Shown in pieces: positions 47,001-60,142 of a DNA stretch of 64,000 nt (positions within the stretch are counted from its first letter, which is position 1; each line of letters begins with the position of its first letter). Source of the DNA: Gonium pectorale (lineage: Eukaryota; Chlorophyta; Chlorophyceae; Chlamydomonadales; Volvocaceae); the NCBI GenBank assembly GCA_001584585.1, contig LSYV01000003.1, positions 4,129,150 through 4,193,149 on the forward strand, in the 5' to 3' direction. Both the position numbers and the translations under genes were made by a program. The notes under the pieces are model-generated. The model ran no database searches and had not been told where the DNA came from. It saw only the letters and a program-made list of their open reading frames with translations.

Positions 47001-50000
47001 CGCGGGCTTTGTGCGGGCCGCAGCGCTGTGTGACGAAGGGCGGGAGTTACTCAGCGGACTAGTTGGTGCTTCGGCTGTTGTGTGCGGGTACGGGTGTGGC
47101 TGTGGGTTTGGCTTTGTGTTGGGAGTGAGGACACGGGTTTGGCATTGTGGCGGCAGGCATGGGAGCACACCCGCGTGCTTCTGGACACGTTTGCCGCGTT
47201 CCGGCCACCCCTCCCCCTGGCTCCGGCTGCTGTTTGGTCGCTTCGCTAGGCTTCTGTCCGATCTGCGTCAGCGCAGCGATGCTTGATGTTGACCGCGTCG
47301 TGGGTGCCGTACATGCCGTACAGGAGCACGTCGACGTCGTGGAGCGCCTGTACGGCGAGATTCCCGTGGTACTGGCCAACGTGCTGGACCGACAGGTGCG
47401 TCGCACGTCTCGCCGTGCTCTGGAAAAGTAGTGCGACCGCGTACGACAAGCTCAAGCGCTGTGCACGCGGCGCGCTCCTCAGCGTCGCCTTTGCGCGATC
47501 TGGCGTTTCTAGCGTGCGCTGCCGTCCCGGAAACGGGACACCGCTATGCTGCCCTAGCACGGCTTTGCCTAGGTTGCTGACGCCCGAGGTCGTGTTACCC
47601 ACCCAGGTGGCTCGAGCGGCGGTAGCTACCCACCCAAAGATACAGATTACAGGATCACAAAACTCTCTTCGTGCCCAGTGCATGTCTAGCCGTCGCCGCC
47701 TCGACAGTTCACCGCCTACGCTCCGGTCCTGCGCGGGATAAACTTTTCCCATCGGTCCCGTTCGTACCATCGCACTTGGCTCGGCGGCATTTGCCGTGGC
47801 ACGCCCCGTTCGTCGCGATGCTCCGATTCGTCACTCCTCTACCCGGGCGCCGCTCGCGTGCGCGCCCCACTCCGCCCTGCGCGCTTGCGCCTGCCCCGCT
47901 CCTCCTTGCCCTGTTCTCCCTGCCCTGCCAAGCCCTGCCTTAACCTGCCCTGAGCTCTCCGGTCATACCATGCTTCGAAGGTGCCCGTAGCCTCTTGCGG
48001 GAACGCTATCCAGCCTCCCTTTCCAACCCTTGTCACGCCCGCAGAAGGCCAACGCCAACGGCGACGCGGGGTCCGGGCCAGAGCCGGAGTCTGAGGGCTT
48101 CGGGCCGTTCTTCGAGTTCCGCATCAAGGAGCGGCCTGCGGCTGAGCGGCAGAAGTTGGAGGCCCAGTGGCGCAGGGACGTGGCGGACTCAATTGCGCTC
48201 ATGCAGGTGAGAGGCGCATGCCCAGCTGGGGCCCGTGGGCCCGGGCCGGTGGGGAAACGCCTTGGTCGTCGCGTGTTTGGTCATGGTAGGAGCTCCTTGC
48301 GAGCGTTGGGCGCTTCACCTTGGGCTTGTCGCGTTAGCGCTGCTTGAGCCCACTTTTGTGCTGCTACTGGGGAGGTATGTGGCATCTACGCTTGTGGGAA
48401 GCAATCAATACCGCCGCCTTCCCTCCCGCACTCTCGCAGGACGGCAACTGCCAGTTAGGCAAGCGCTTCGCCGCCACAGTCGCCGCCTTCATCTCCAACA
48501 ACACGTAGGTCTACATCGGCTCGACCTCGACTGCACAAGCCGCGGACACATGCAGCGATGCACTGCACTGCATGGTCCTGGCGGGCGGGCGTGTACATGT
48601 GGCGTATGCACCAAGCCGTTCGCAAGGATGGAGTGGTAAATCTACAGGCACCGCACGGTGTGCAACGGTTTGTACGGTTCGTACGGCACATCGGACACCC
48701 ACGACGAATCCCATTACCCGCCTCGTCCCTCGCCCCCGCCTCGTTCCATCGACCCAACTCGCCTCGCCCTTCGGTTCCCGCGCAGCCCTGGCGGCGGCGC
48801 GCGGCCGCAGGACATGTCCTTCAGCGGCTCGGGCCTGGAGCGTCACCTGGCCGCCCTTCCCACCCCGGCGCTGCTGCAGCTGCGGCTGTTTGTGGTGACG
48901 CAGCTCGGCCTGCGCCTGCAGGGCACCCTGCTGGCCATGCAGGTCCACGTGGAATACTTTGAGCGCCTCTCCACGGCGCTCATGTGGGGACTGGAGATGG
49001 TAAAGGGTGAGTGGGGGGGGGGCGTACTTGGTTGGGCGAGGATTGGGCTGGAGGCGTTCAAGGGTCGTCCCTTGGGAGGTTGGGGCGGGAGAATGGAGGG
49101 GAAGGAGAATGGGAACGACGCGGGATGAGTAGCAGGCGGGGGCGGGGGCGCAAGTCATGAGCGAAGGCGGAAGCTTAAGCCAATCTCAGCTGTGAGTGCG
49201 GCTTACCGGACTCGGGGGCGACACGCTGGGCCCCCGTGCTGGGCACTTCTCAATGGCGGAAAGCCGATGCCGATCGGGGGTTTGGGGCAGGTGGGATGAA
49301 GGGCAAAGCACGGCTTTGACCAGCAGGGCTTGGACGATGGACAGGGCGGATGCAGGGGGGGGGCGTCCAACGATTTCTCCTCATGCAACACAAAGCGCCA
49401 TCCCCCGCCGCTTGCCACCGCGGTGCAGACGGTAAGGAGGGCGAGAAGGTCCGGATGTCGGAGGCGTGCTACGACACTCTGCGCAACGAGTCCTGGACCA
49501 GCCGCCACCATGAGCTGCGGCGGCTGCGGATCGCCCACGCCATGCGCCGTGAGCTGGAGGCCTCCCTGGGCCCCGCCAAGTTCGACCCAGCCAACGTCGC
49601 CGCCGCCCTCAAGGCCGACGGGGCAACGGTGTCGGTCGGCGGCGCCGCGGCCGCCGCCGGCACCGCCTCCGGCGGCGGCAGCAAGAAGAAGGGCAAGGGC
49701 GGCGGTGGCGGCAGCAGCAGCGGAACCGCCACGGCCGCAGCCTCCGCCGCCGGCGACGACGCCATGCTCAAGAAGATGGCGGAGATGCTGGAGTTGCCGA
49801 AGCTGCCGGAGGGCTCGTCGCTGCCGGCTTACGATTCGGACGCGCTGCTAGACTACAGCAGGGACAAGCTGCATGAGTTGGATGCGCTGTGGCTGCGCCG
49901 GCAGGCACTGCTGGGGTCGATGCTGTGTCCTGCCGAGGTGATGGAGCAGCTGGCGTTCATCACGGACCCGCCGGAGGACGCGCCCGAGCCGGGCACTGCG

Positions 50001-53000
50001 GAAGGTGGGCAGCGAGGGACCGGGGCCGCGAGACGGGCGGGCGACTGGACGAGGCCTCTGTGTGTGGCGGTGGTGGGGGCGGTGAAGGGGCGGAGGGGGC
50101 CGCGGCCGCTCTCGTCGGCTTGTGCGTTTGGAAGGCTAGGGGTCTCAAAACTAAGCGGGGTTTCGTGAGCCTATGTGGTGCCGCCTCCGCTTCTTTCCCG
50201 GCCCCCCTACCATTGCCATATCGCCTTGGGATCCCCGCCACCTCCCTCCCCCTTGCCTTAACTCGAGCGGGTCCTCCTCAAGCCGCAGCCACGCCTCCCC
50301 AAACGTACCGATGCTCTGCTGATCTGCTCATCCCTGCGCTGCCCGTTCCCTCCCACAGCAAACAAGATGGTCCTGTGGGAGGTGCTGAACTGCACCCCCG
50401 TCCCGAACGGCCCCGACCCCAGCCCCGTGTTCGGCATCCGGGAGGTGCTGGAGGACCTCACCCGTGCCTCGCTGATGCAGGGCCTGGCCTCGCGCNNNNN
50501 NNNNNNNNNNNNNNNCGGGGCGGGGCGGGGCGGGGCGGGGTTCGACCGGCGCTCTTTGTACGCTTGCGGTCTATCACCAGATTCTACCTCTTGCCTCCAC
50601 TGTCCTGTTCCGTATGATGCGCCTGACGCCTAACGCCTTCCCTGTTGCGGCCTGGCTTACCTCGGCTCGTCTTCCCTGCTTCCCGCACCCCAGTGCTGGA
50701 CGGAGCTGTTAACGTCCAGTGAGCTGCAGCCGGGCGACAAGGACGAGGTGCGGCCCGGAAGAGTGGCCCGGGAGGGGCGGGCTGGGAGTGAGGGGCTCGG
50801 CGGGAAGGTTAGAGGAGGGGGGCAGAGCAGGGCTCCCAGCTTGGCAGGTGCCAGCTGCGCCTGGGCTCGGACCCCCGCCACAAACAGCCGCAGCCGTCGG
50901 GGAAGGAGGTGTTACCTTCCATGGCAGTAAGCCCTGTCGCCGGCGGCCCGTCTGGCTCGGACATTTTTGCTACTGTTATCAGCGCTTGAGCAGCGTGAAC
51001 ACTAATGCTCACTGTTCATTTGCAGCATTAACTGTGCGCTGGGCGCTTCAGCGGTGCGCCGCCGGCACAGACCGCAACAGCCCACACCAATGGGATGGAA
51101 AGACGGCCCATCAAGACCTCGGTGCCTATGTCGTGCGCCCTGAATCAGATCCTGGGCGCCCTGAAGCCGGAGCTGCCGGACTGGGCCTACCAGGCACTGG
51201 AGAAGGTGGGGTCGGGGTAACGGCGTGGGAGAGGAGGATGGCGTTTCACACGGCTAGGCAAGGCCACTCGACCTGGGGCTGGGGTGGCCGCGTAAGGACG
51301 CGTTCATGGTTGAACACATGGGCGTGTTGTTTGCAGCGAGGAGGTTGTACGCACGCGTAAAGGTCACTAATCGACTTGGTCGAAACTTGAGGCGCGGGCG
51401 CGGCTCACGACGGCTGTCATGCAATGTAGGTCGCGATGGCGGCCAACTAGTTCACCCTGGTGCGCGCATTGCATACCAGCAATGCGCATACCTCTCACTG
51501 TCACCCCCGCACCGCGGTTATGGTCCCGCTCTGCCCCGTCATCATCACACGCCTTGCCCCGCGGGCTGAGTGTGGCACCCCCACTCCCTCCCTCCACCCG
51601 CCCCGCGCCTGCCTGCTGGCGAAGGCGGCGCACGGCGCGGCGCGCTCGCGAGTGGCGGGCGGTGCCGACCCGCTGGAGACCCTGCGGGCGCTCCGGGCCG
51701 TGACGGCGGCGCTCAATTCGGATGCGTTCCTGCTGCTGGCGGACATGGCGGCCGTGGGGGCGCTAGCGTTCATCTCGCACATACCGGTGGGTTACTGGTT
51801 GGGGGTGGCAGGGTGGGGTGAGAGTGGCAATTTAGGTGCATGGGCAGCAGGGACGAGGATGGGGAGCGGGCGCCGGCGGGGCGGGGCTGCGCCTCTCGCA
51901 ACTGAAAATTGTGGGGGCTGTGCCGGCCAGACCTCGCGCCGCTGGAGCGGCCCTTCGGCGCAACACCGCCGGCATTTGAAACACAGGCTGCGTTCCAACC
52001 TGACCAATGCACAAGTCATGCACCGGCCTTGCGGCCGCCCTGTGCCAACACTTCGCCGGGCTCCCTGTCCGCGACGCGACGCCACTGCAATCCTTCATCG
52101 GCCGCCTCGGCCGCCATCCCCCAAACCCGCAGGACATGGACAAGGCCGTCGAGGACTGCGACGCGTACATTAAGAAGGCCATGCCCCCCAAGGACGCGGA
52201 GGCCGAGGGAGGCAAGGCGGGCTCGGCGGGCGCCAAGGGCTCAGGCAAGGGCGCCGCGCGCCCTACCAAATCGGCCGAGCAGGGACAGGCCAAGCTGAAC
52301 GAAGTTAACAGCACCAAGCAGGTGAGTGGAGCGGACGCGAAGGCGGCTCGGTGCGGGCGTGTTGGGGTTTGTGTGCTCCTCAGCCGGCCTTTTAAGCTTT
52401 TAAGCGTCGTACACCTTCCGCTTGGAAAGGGGCGTTCAAGCCCTGCGAACCCTGCGAAACGGGGAGACCGTTACGACGCCCCACGAGTACGGGGGCCGTG
52501 GGTGGGCTGATGTGGTTGATGTTCGTAGGCGGTCGCAAGCCTCCCAACACAGCCAACAGGGCCAGCCTGCATCACTGGGCCAACCCGGCTTGCGTCTTCA
52601 CTGTCTTCCTTACGCACGCCTGTTGTAGGCTCTTCAATACAATCAGATATGTCCTCAACCGCCCCCAATACTGAAGCCATGGGCTGTCTCATGGCGAAAG
52701 AACGAAAGTCGCATCTCAGCTCCCCTCCCCCCCGCACATCCTTGTACCCTACTCCTTCGGCCATCTCTCAGCTTGCCCACGGGCTAACCCCTTTCCCCCC
52801 TGCAGTTCCTGGAGAACGAAAGAAACTACGTCCACTCCGTGAGGGAATTCGTAGCGCGCCACGTCAGGGTGGGTGCGTGCGTGCGGTCTTGGGTCCAGGA
52901 AGGCTCGCACTGCCGAAAGCGATGTTCCAGCGGATCAGGACACGACACTTTCCTACCCTGGCGGACAAAGCACGAGCCGGCAGCGCATAGTTCGTCCTAA

Positions 53001-56000
53001 TCCAGACATTCCTCTACTACTCTCTTACTAAGAGCGATTATCCTCGACGTGGGTCACAGCCGGGTCACAGCCGGGCCGCTCGGCCCACGCATGCCGTCGA
53101 TCACCCGTCTGCACCCCACTGCATGGGACGGTCGGGCTCATCGCTGCACGCCGCGTTCCGCATCTGCGCGGTGTGCTCACCACCGCATCCTCTCACGTGT
53201 CGTCCGGCCGTGTCCCGCCCCGCTGCACGGCTGCTGCTCCCACTCTGCAGGAGCTCCACGCGTGCAGCGAAAAGGCCAAGAGGTAAGGTCCGCCCCTCTG
53301 TAGTGGGGGCTGGGGGCGGAGGGTGTGACGACGGCCAGGCGACCGCCAGGCCGGGAGGCATGGCGCATGTACATTTTTTTCTCGGCTGAGCCATGGCCTG
53401 GCTGCCTGGAGCGCAGTGCACCGCAGCAGACCCAGCGCCTTCTCCCGTCCCGATCAGCGATCACCGGGGGATGACAATGTGGCCGCTCGCGTCATATCGT
53501 CCTGTGCCCTCTCCTCGTTGGGCGAAGCGTCCTACCCACGCCTCGGCGCACTCAAGCGGCTTGCAAGATCAACGCTGTGTCCGTGTTCCCCTGCCCTCCC
53601 CTTTCCGAACCCAACCCTCAGCTCCATGTACGGCAGCTTGGTCCGGCCGGCCGCCCGCGAGCCGCGCGACTGCTCCCCGGACACCATTGTGCGCACGATG
53701 CGGAAGGCTCTCAGCGCGGTGCAGGTGCGTGACGACGCAGGGTGGCAAGCCGGCGGGCAGGACCGCTCATGGGTGCCACCCACCGCCCGCGTCCTTGCCC
53801 TCACCGGCCTTCCGGGGTAATTTGCCAGGGCTCGCATGGTTCTCTGTTGCCGGCCGGCACAGCTTGTTCCGTTAGCTCGTCCGCCCTCGCCTAAACCCGA
53901 CTCCTCGCTGACTAGCGCCCGGTGCTTCAGCTGCAACGAGACTGGCTTACCTCGCTACCCGCAGGTCTTCTGCCTCACGCTCTCCCAGGCTGAGATGACT
54001 GCCGAGCTGGTGGCGGTGCAGGCGCGCGTGGACCTTAAGTCTGCCATCATGAACGACCCGCTGCTGGAGCCGGGCCTGGTGGGGCTGAACGCGCCGCGCA
54101 TCTGGCTCAAGGCCAAGCTGCAGCAGGTGGACAAAGAGCTGAGCATGGTGAGTTTGTGGAGGAAGCAGCGGTTGGCGGCTTGGCGCGAGGGCCTGGTGGT
54201 GTTGTACGAGGGTCCCGGGTGTGAGAGGCGGGCCGCACACGCCGTGCAGCTCCTCTGACTGCGTTTGGCGGCGCAGCAGCAGCAACACGTTTTTTTGTCT
54301 TCCATCGGCGCATCGTACCGTGTGCAGCGCAAACCTGCGTCCGGGCACTCCGGTCCTTCCGGCCGAGGGCGATCTTGTAGCGTCCAGGGTCTTGCACTGT
54401 GCAGCCTCGCGAGCAGATGATGTGCGAGGCCGCACACAACCTGCAACTACGCACTGCATATGTCAAGGGGTCGCTACCAAGCGCGCGTCGCGTCTTTCTC
54501 CACCTGTCCGCTGCCGCCCGTTGCACCCGGCCTGCTTGTCTTTGTGCGTGCTCAGAACTTCCTGCTGGAGGAAGAATTGAAGGAGAAGGAGATGAAGGAA
54601 AAGGAGGCGAAGGAGAGGGAGAAGAAGCTCTTGGAGCAGCGGCGCAAGGACCAGCAACGCCGAGAGGAGGAGGACCGCAAGCGGAGGGAGGAGGAGGAGC
54701 GGCGGCAGCAAGAGGAGGAGGCAGAGGCTGCCAAGGAGCGGGAGAGGCAGCGGCTGGAGGAGGAGGAGAACAAGAAGAAGCGGGAGGTAATGCACGTGGG
54801 CCGGTGTGGGGGTGGAGGCAGAGAGCTACCTATCGTTAGATAGGGACGCTGGGGTGGGGAGGTCGCGCGTAATGGTAACCTGGCCCACCTGCGGCTGCGC
54901 AGACCAAACATTTCCACAAGGGTCCATCTGTCCTGCAGCACCACGCCCCATGTTAGTGGCCTTGCGTCAGTCCAGGGGGCGCCCAACGCTAAAGATTGCG
55001 TGTCGCGCGACCCCAACTCGACTTTGTAGGTGAAATACTACGAGACAGACGACGACGAGGAGGAAGAGGAGGCGGTTTCCCCGGCCAAGGCACCAGTGCC
55101 GGCAGCGAGGGCACCGCCGTCCGGGAAAGGCGGCAAGGAGGGGCCCGCCGCTCCGGCTGCTGGGGGGCCGAAGCCGGGCTCTGCCATGTTGGGCCGCTTG
55201 GAGGCGATGGAGAAGGAAAAGGTACGGGACATCAAGGCCCCACCTCCGGCGCCGCAGCAGGCGGCGGCCACGAGCGGCGGCAGGCGCGACGCCGGCCCCG
55301 CCGCGGGCGGTCCGCCGGCGCCGGCGCCGCCGGCGCCGACGCCGGCGGCTGGCCCACATGCCGGTAAGAACGGTCCGCAGGCGCATGCCGCGGCCCCGGC
55401 GGGGCCAGGTGGCAAGCCTGCGGCGCCGGTGCCGGCACCTGCGGGGCCTGATGTCCAGGGTCGCAAGGTGTCGGGGCCGGCGCCGGCGCAGCAGCAGCGG
55501 CAGCCCCATGGCAGGGACGCTGGCGCGGCAGCCGGGCCGTCTGGCCGTGAGCCGGAGAAGGGAGGCAGGGGCCACCCGCCGGCCGCAGCGGCCGCCGCGC
55601 AGGCCGGCAGCGGCAAGGCGGTCTCGGCCGGCGGCGCGCAGCCGCAGCAACAGCCGGGGCCCAAGGGCGCCGCGGGCGGTAGGCACGCGAGCGCCCCTGC
55701 ATCGTCCGCCGCTGCGGCGTCGAGCAAGTCCGCGCCGTCTGCCACTAAGCCGTCCGGGCCCAAGATAGTGCCGGGCTTTGATCCCGAATCGCATGCACAG
55801 GATAACAAGGGGAAACCCCGTAAAAGACGCGGCGGTGTCGGTGGTGGCGGCGGCGCGCCAGGCGGCGAGGCGGCGGCGGCGGCCAACGGCGGCGCCTCCA
55901 CCTGGGGCGACGACACCGCCGGCGAAATCGAGGACCTGACGGCCGAGCCCGCTGAGCCGGCCGGGCCCGCGGACCGCACCGTCACCATCTGCCCGACGGA

Positions 56001-59000
56001 GGAGGTGCTCGCTGACTACCCTTTCGTCTTCCCGTACCCGGGCGACCCTCCGCCTGGCTTCCTGGTGTACGAGGGCCTCCTATACTCGATTGCCAATGTG
56101 CACCCAAAGCAGCTGCTGGAGGACGCCCTGCGGGACTACCCCGGACAGGACGTCGCCGAGTTTACGCGGAACTTTCTGGTTTTTGTGGCCACGAGGTGGT
56201 TCCGCGAGAACGGCTTTCCGGACGTCGTGCCGCCCGAGGCGCGCAAGAGGGACGGCCCCGCGCCCGACGACGGCTACCAGAGGCCGTACGCGGTGCCGGC
56301 CGAGGTGCCGCAGCCCGAGCATCTGGAGCGCCCCGCCGACCGCGACGCGCCGCCCCCGCATGCCGCAGCCGCTGCCGGCTCCCCCGCCGCTGGCTACCCT
56401 CCGGCGGCGCCGGCCCTCGGCATGCCGCCGATGCCGCTCTTCCCCCCGGGCGCGGCGCCGCCGCCCCACATGGCGCTGGGCGGGCGGCCGCCGATGCCCT
56501 TTCCCAACATGGGGCTGGGCTTCCCGCCGCTCTCCGGCATGGTCCCTGGCTTCCAGCCGCAGATGCCGTTCGGCATGCCGCCCCGGCCGATGGGCCCCCC
56601 GGGCATACCCGTGGGCCACCCCGTGCCGCCGGTGTCTCCGTCGCCAGGGGACGACGGCGAGGACGAAACGAACGACCTGCTGGGGCTGCTCGGCGTGGGG
56701 CCCGTGAGCGAGCCCGTGCGGCCAGCGGCACACGTGGCCGCCCCCACGCCGCCGCCTTACGCGGCGTCGCCCGTGCCGCCGTTCGGCGCCGTGGGTATGC
56801 CGCCGCCCGGCATGCCGTACGGCGCGCCGCGCCACCCGCCTCCGGCGTACGGCGTGCCCGGAGTGCCGTACGAGCCAATGCCGGCGCCGCCGCCAGCGGC
56901 GCCAGCGGCGCCAGCGCAGGACGAGATGGAGGTCGAGGACCGGCACATTCTGCCGCCGCCGCCAGCGGCAGAGCCGCACTCTGCACCGGCGGTACCGCAG
57001 AGGCAGCAGCAGCCTGCCGGTTCGTGGGCGGCGGCGGCGGCAGCTGCGCCCGCGGCGGCGTCGTGGGCGCAGCTGGCTGCCGGCAAGGCGGCATTGACGG
57101 CTGTGGGGAGGATCAGGGGCACCGGTGCGTTAAGGGCCTTTGGGAATCGGTATGGGCGCCACTGCCGCTTCGCCTCCATTCACAGTGTTCTCTTTGTCGT
57201 TGCCTGCCGTGCCTTCGCCACGGATTGGGGTCATGGGCGACTGCACCCTCCCTCCAGCACTCAGTTGCTCCACCCCGTTCCCTCCCCGCCAGCATCAACA
57301 CATGAACCCTCCCTGAAGCGGTTGCCATTGCCCCGTAACACCACCTACGCTCAGCTTGTCCACTGACAGAGCTATTCCTCCGACTGGCCCCGTGTTGTCC
57401 CTCAGCCGGCCAGCCCGCCACCCGGCCGCGCGCCCCTGCCGGGGAGGAGGCCCTCGATTCTGAGGAGTCTCAGTACAATGCGGCCATCCGGCAGTCGTGG
57501 CAGTCCAACCCCCATGCCGCGTTCCCGCCGCTGGCGGGATCGGCAGCGGCCGCGCCGCCCGCGGCGGCGGACGAGGACGAGGACCTGATGTCGCTGCTGG
57601 CGCTGCAGCAGGGCACCGGCCTGGTCAACCGCGTGGGTGAGTGCGGAGCTTGCCGGGCGGGTAGCGGGTGTCTAGACCACCGAGGCGTATGCTTTGTGTT
57701 TTGCGCTATGCGGCCCTCCCAGGCGGGTCAGCTGCCGCGGGCTGTCAGCCCCATCTCGCACGTCTCCGTCTTCAGCACTCAGCACTTGCAACTGTCAACC
57801 GCAAACTGCAGGCGAGTACAACTGCTTCCTCAACGTCATCATCCAGTGCCTGTGGCACTGCACCGCCTTCCGCGCCCAGCTGGCGGCTCACGCGCCCGAC
57901 GCCTTCACGGCGACGGGCCACCGCGTGGTGGCGGCGCTGCTGCGCCTCTTCCGCGCGCTGGACGCCGCCGACGCCGCGCGGCAGAACCAGCAGGCGGCGC
58001 TGGCCAGGCGGGGTGGCAGCGAGGCGGCGGCGGAGCGGTGAGGAGGCGTTGGAGGGGGTGGGGGAGAGATGGGGCGCGGGAGCTGGGCGGCCGGTACGGG
58101 AAACCTTGGGTGTGGCAGATGGACTTTGCCCTCGCCGCGGAGTGACACGAGGAGCTGTTCCGCGTTTTGGACGAGTGGGGACAGCGGCGTTTTCGTCGCA
58201 TTCAATCCGCTGGCTTTCATGGATGTGCAGGTCTTCAGGGCCCCGCGCCTTGTACGTCCTGCTTAGACGCGCCCACACTGCTGACCTGCGGCGCCGCGCT
58301 GTCTGCATGCAGCCTCGCCAGCCGCGCAGACGGTGCCAAACTCCTCAGGACTCTCCCCTCATCTGGCGTGTGCTGATCGCCCACGGCCTGGGGCGTTGCA
58401 AGTGCAACAGGCCTCGGCGCATCCCTACGCGCCTCGCGCCGCGACTTAGACGACGGGCGGTAGATTGTAATGCCAGCTCCTCAACCCTACCCCGCGCGCG
58501 CCCAATCGACCCCAACCGCCAGGCACGTGGTGGACCCCTCGGAGCTGCGCGAGGCGCTGGACGAGCTGGGCGTGCGCGCGGGCGAGATGAACGACGCGTC
58601 CGAGGTGCTGGGCGAGATCTTCGCCTGCCTCAACCGGGCGCCCGGCCTGTCGGGCGCCTCGCCCCCCGCGCCGGGGCCCCTCAGCGTGGTGGACCGCGTG
58701 TTTGGCATGGTGCTGTCGGAGGAGGTCCGCTGCCGCGAGCAGCACTGCCGCAAGATCACGCACGTGGTGTCGCAGCACGTCGAGTATTTCGTCATTGTGA
58801 CTGCCACCGGGCTGCGCGAGATGCCCGCGGTCATGGACGGAGGTGAGCGGCGCAGGGGGTGGGGGTGGGGGTTGTGGGGGTGGGGCACGATTGGGCAGGG
58901 AAGAGGGGGGTGTTGCTCCGGGTTGGAGGTCAGGAGGTGGGCTGGGGCACGCGGTCGCGTGTCGTGTGTGCGTGGCCGGCGTGGCACAGCTGACGCGGGC

Positions 59001-59667
59001 TGAGAACAGGGGCGTCTTGCCGTAATGGTGCGCGACTCCGGTGCGCTTCCCCCGACTGCACACCGCACTTCTCCCCCGCCTATGCGCCCTCTTCCCCTTG
59101 GCCCACCCTACCACCTCCGCGCTCTGCCCTTCCCGCCCCACCCCCGCCCCTTACTCGCCCCACTGCCGTCCACTCCGTGCCCCCGCAGGCCGCCCCAGCA
59201 CCGGCCGCATCATCCGCGAGATCGAGATGCAGCACGTCAAGCGCTGCGACCGCGACCCGCCCCACGGCGGCTGCAACACGCCCACGCCCGTCACCCGCAC
59301 GCTGCACAACGTGCCCGCCGTCTTCTCCGTGCAGCTGGCCTGGGAGCCGGACGTGCCGGCCGACGCCATCGCCGGGACCATGTCGTACGTGGACACGATC
59401 CTGAATCCGACCGAGATCTTCCCCAACGGCAACTGCCCGCCTGAGCTGACGGCCTACGCGCTGCACGGCATGTTCTGCTACTACGGCCAGCACTACTTTG
59501 CCTTCATCAACCGCGGGCCCGTGGAGCCGGACAGCGCGCAGGAGTGGGTCATGTTCGATGACGCAACCGTGAGCGCGGTGGGCGGCTGGGCCGAGGTGGT
59601 GGCCAAGTGCCGTGCGGGCCGCATCCAGCCCTCGGTGCTCTTCTACCAGCAGATCAACCGCCGGTGA
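41030..59667 (+). CDS. Ubiquitin-specific protease-like protein of plant DUF627/DUF629 type (~2,640 residues)
   Basis: About 30 exons, most with agreeing phases: 41030-41620, 42104-42349, 42512-42628, 43330-43535, 44098-44275, 44477-44587, 44840-44913, 45223-45298, 45798-45956, 46710-46985, 47157-47395 (uncertain), 48045-48206, 48440-48504, 48786-49006, 49429-50004, 50359-gap, 50694-50747, 51071-51205, 51625-51786, 52133-52321, 52806-52868, 53251-53282, 53622-53724, 53965-54147, 54556-54786, 55030-57124, 57406-57636, 57812-58037, 58523-58842 and 59189-59667. The N-terminal two thirds are helical; exon 54556-54786 is a charged Glu/Lys/Arg coiled coil. Exon 55030-57124 is Pro/Ala/Gly-rich with one structured island (55980-56250). 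The USP domain starts GTGLVNRVGEYNCFLNVIIQ, with the nucleophile position Cys in NCFLN, and its His box is YYGQHYFAFI followed by FDDATV. This Cys box matches plant ubiquitin-hydrolase-related proteins and animal USP53/54. Deubiquitination is inferred, not certain. Two adjoining genes read as one cannot be excluded. Confidence 0.82.
46002..46056 (+). repeat. Dispersed repeat family D, copy 2 (intronic, sense)
   Basis: GGGAAAAGGGAATGAATA, then GAGCTGGGCGCCAGCAGCGT and CGTCCCGTC, matches 11757-11808. It lies in the USP-gene intron 45957-46709, about 45 nt after the donor. Confidence 0.8.
50496..50540. other. Small assembly gap followed by a CGGGG pentamer run
   Basis: Twenty N are followed by five CGGGG units. 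The gap begins inside the USP-gene exon that starts at 50359 (last readable residues ...MQGLASR), so the exon end and donor are hidden. Confidence 0.9.
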
Positions 59668-60137
59668 GCGGCCGGCCGGAGCGCGCTGCCGTGCGGGAGC
59701 TGGCGGCGGGATGCCGCGGGCTGGCTGGCCGGTGAACGGCTGGCAGAGAGAGCTGGCCCGGTGAGCCGCCCGCTGACGGTGGGACAGCTGGCGGAGCGCA
59801 GCGCAGTGCTAGGTGCGGCCGGTGGGCCCCATTGAGGCGGTACGCCGTCCGCTCGGGGCCGTTGGCTGAGCGGCGGCTGTCTGAAGCGGTGTTTTGATGC
59901 AGGCCGAAGCTTGGCAGAGACCGCGCTGGCGCCCGCGCCAGTTGGCGAGCGGGCCCGCGGCATTCGGCAGAGGCAGTGGCGGCGAGGCGGCGGCGGCGCA
60001 AGGGCTCGCGGGGTCCGGGTCGGCGCAGGGCGCCGGTCGTGCGTTTCCCCTTTGGAACCCTTGGCCGCTGGACCGTGAAGGGGAGGAACAAGAGGTCCCT
60101 ACAGCGCGTTGCCTGCCTGTGTATGTGCTACTGTGTG

Positions 60138-60142
60138 TGTAA
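60138..60142 (+). terminator. TGTAA poly(A) signal, USP gene
   Basis: TGTAA occurs 471 nt past the stop at 59667, at the end of a TG-rich stretch (CTGTGTGTGTAAC). Base composition becomes less GC-rich after it. Confidence 0.55.
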
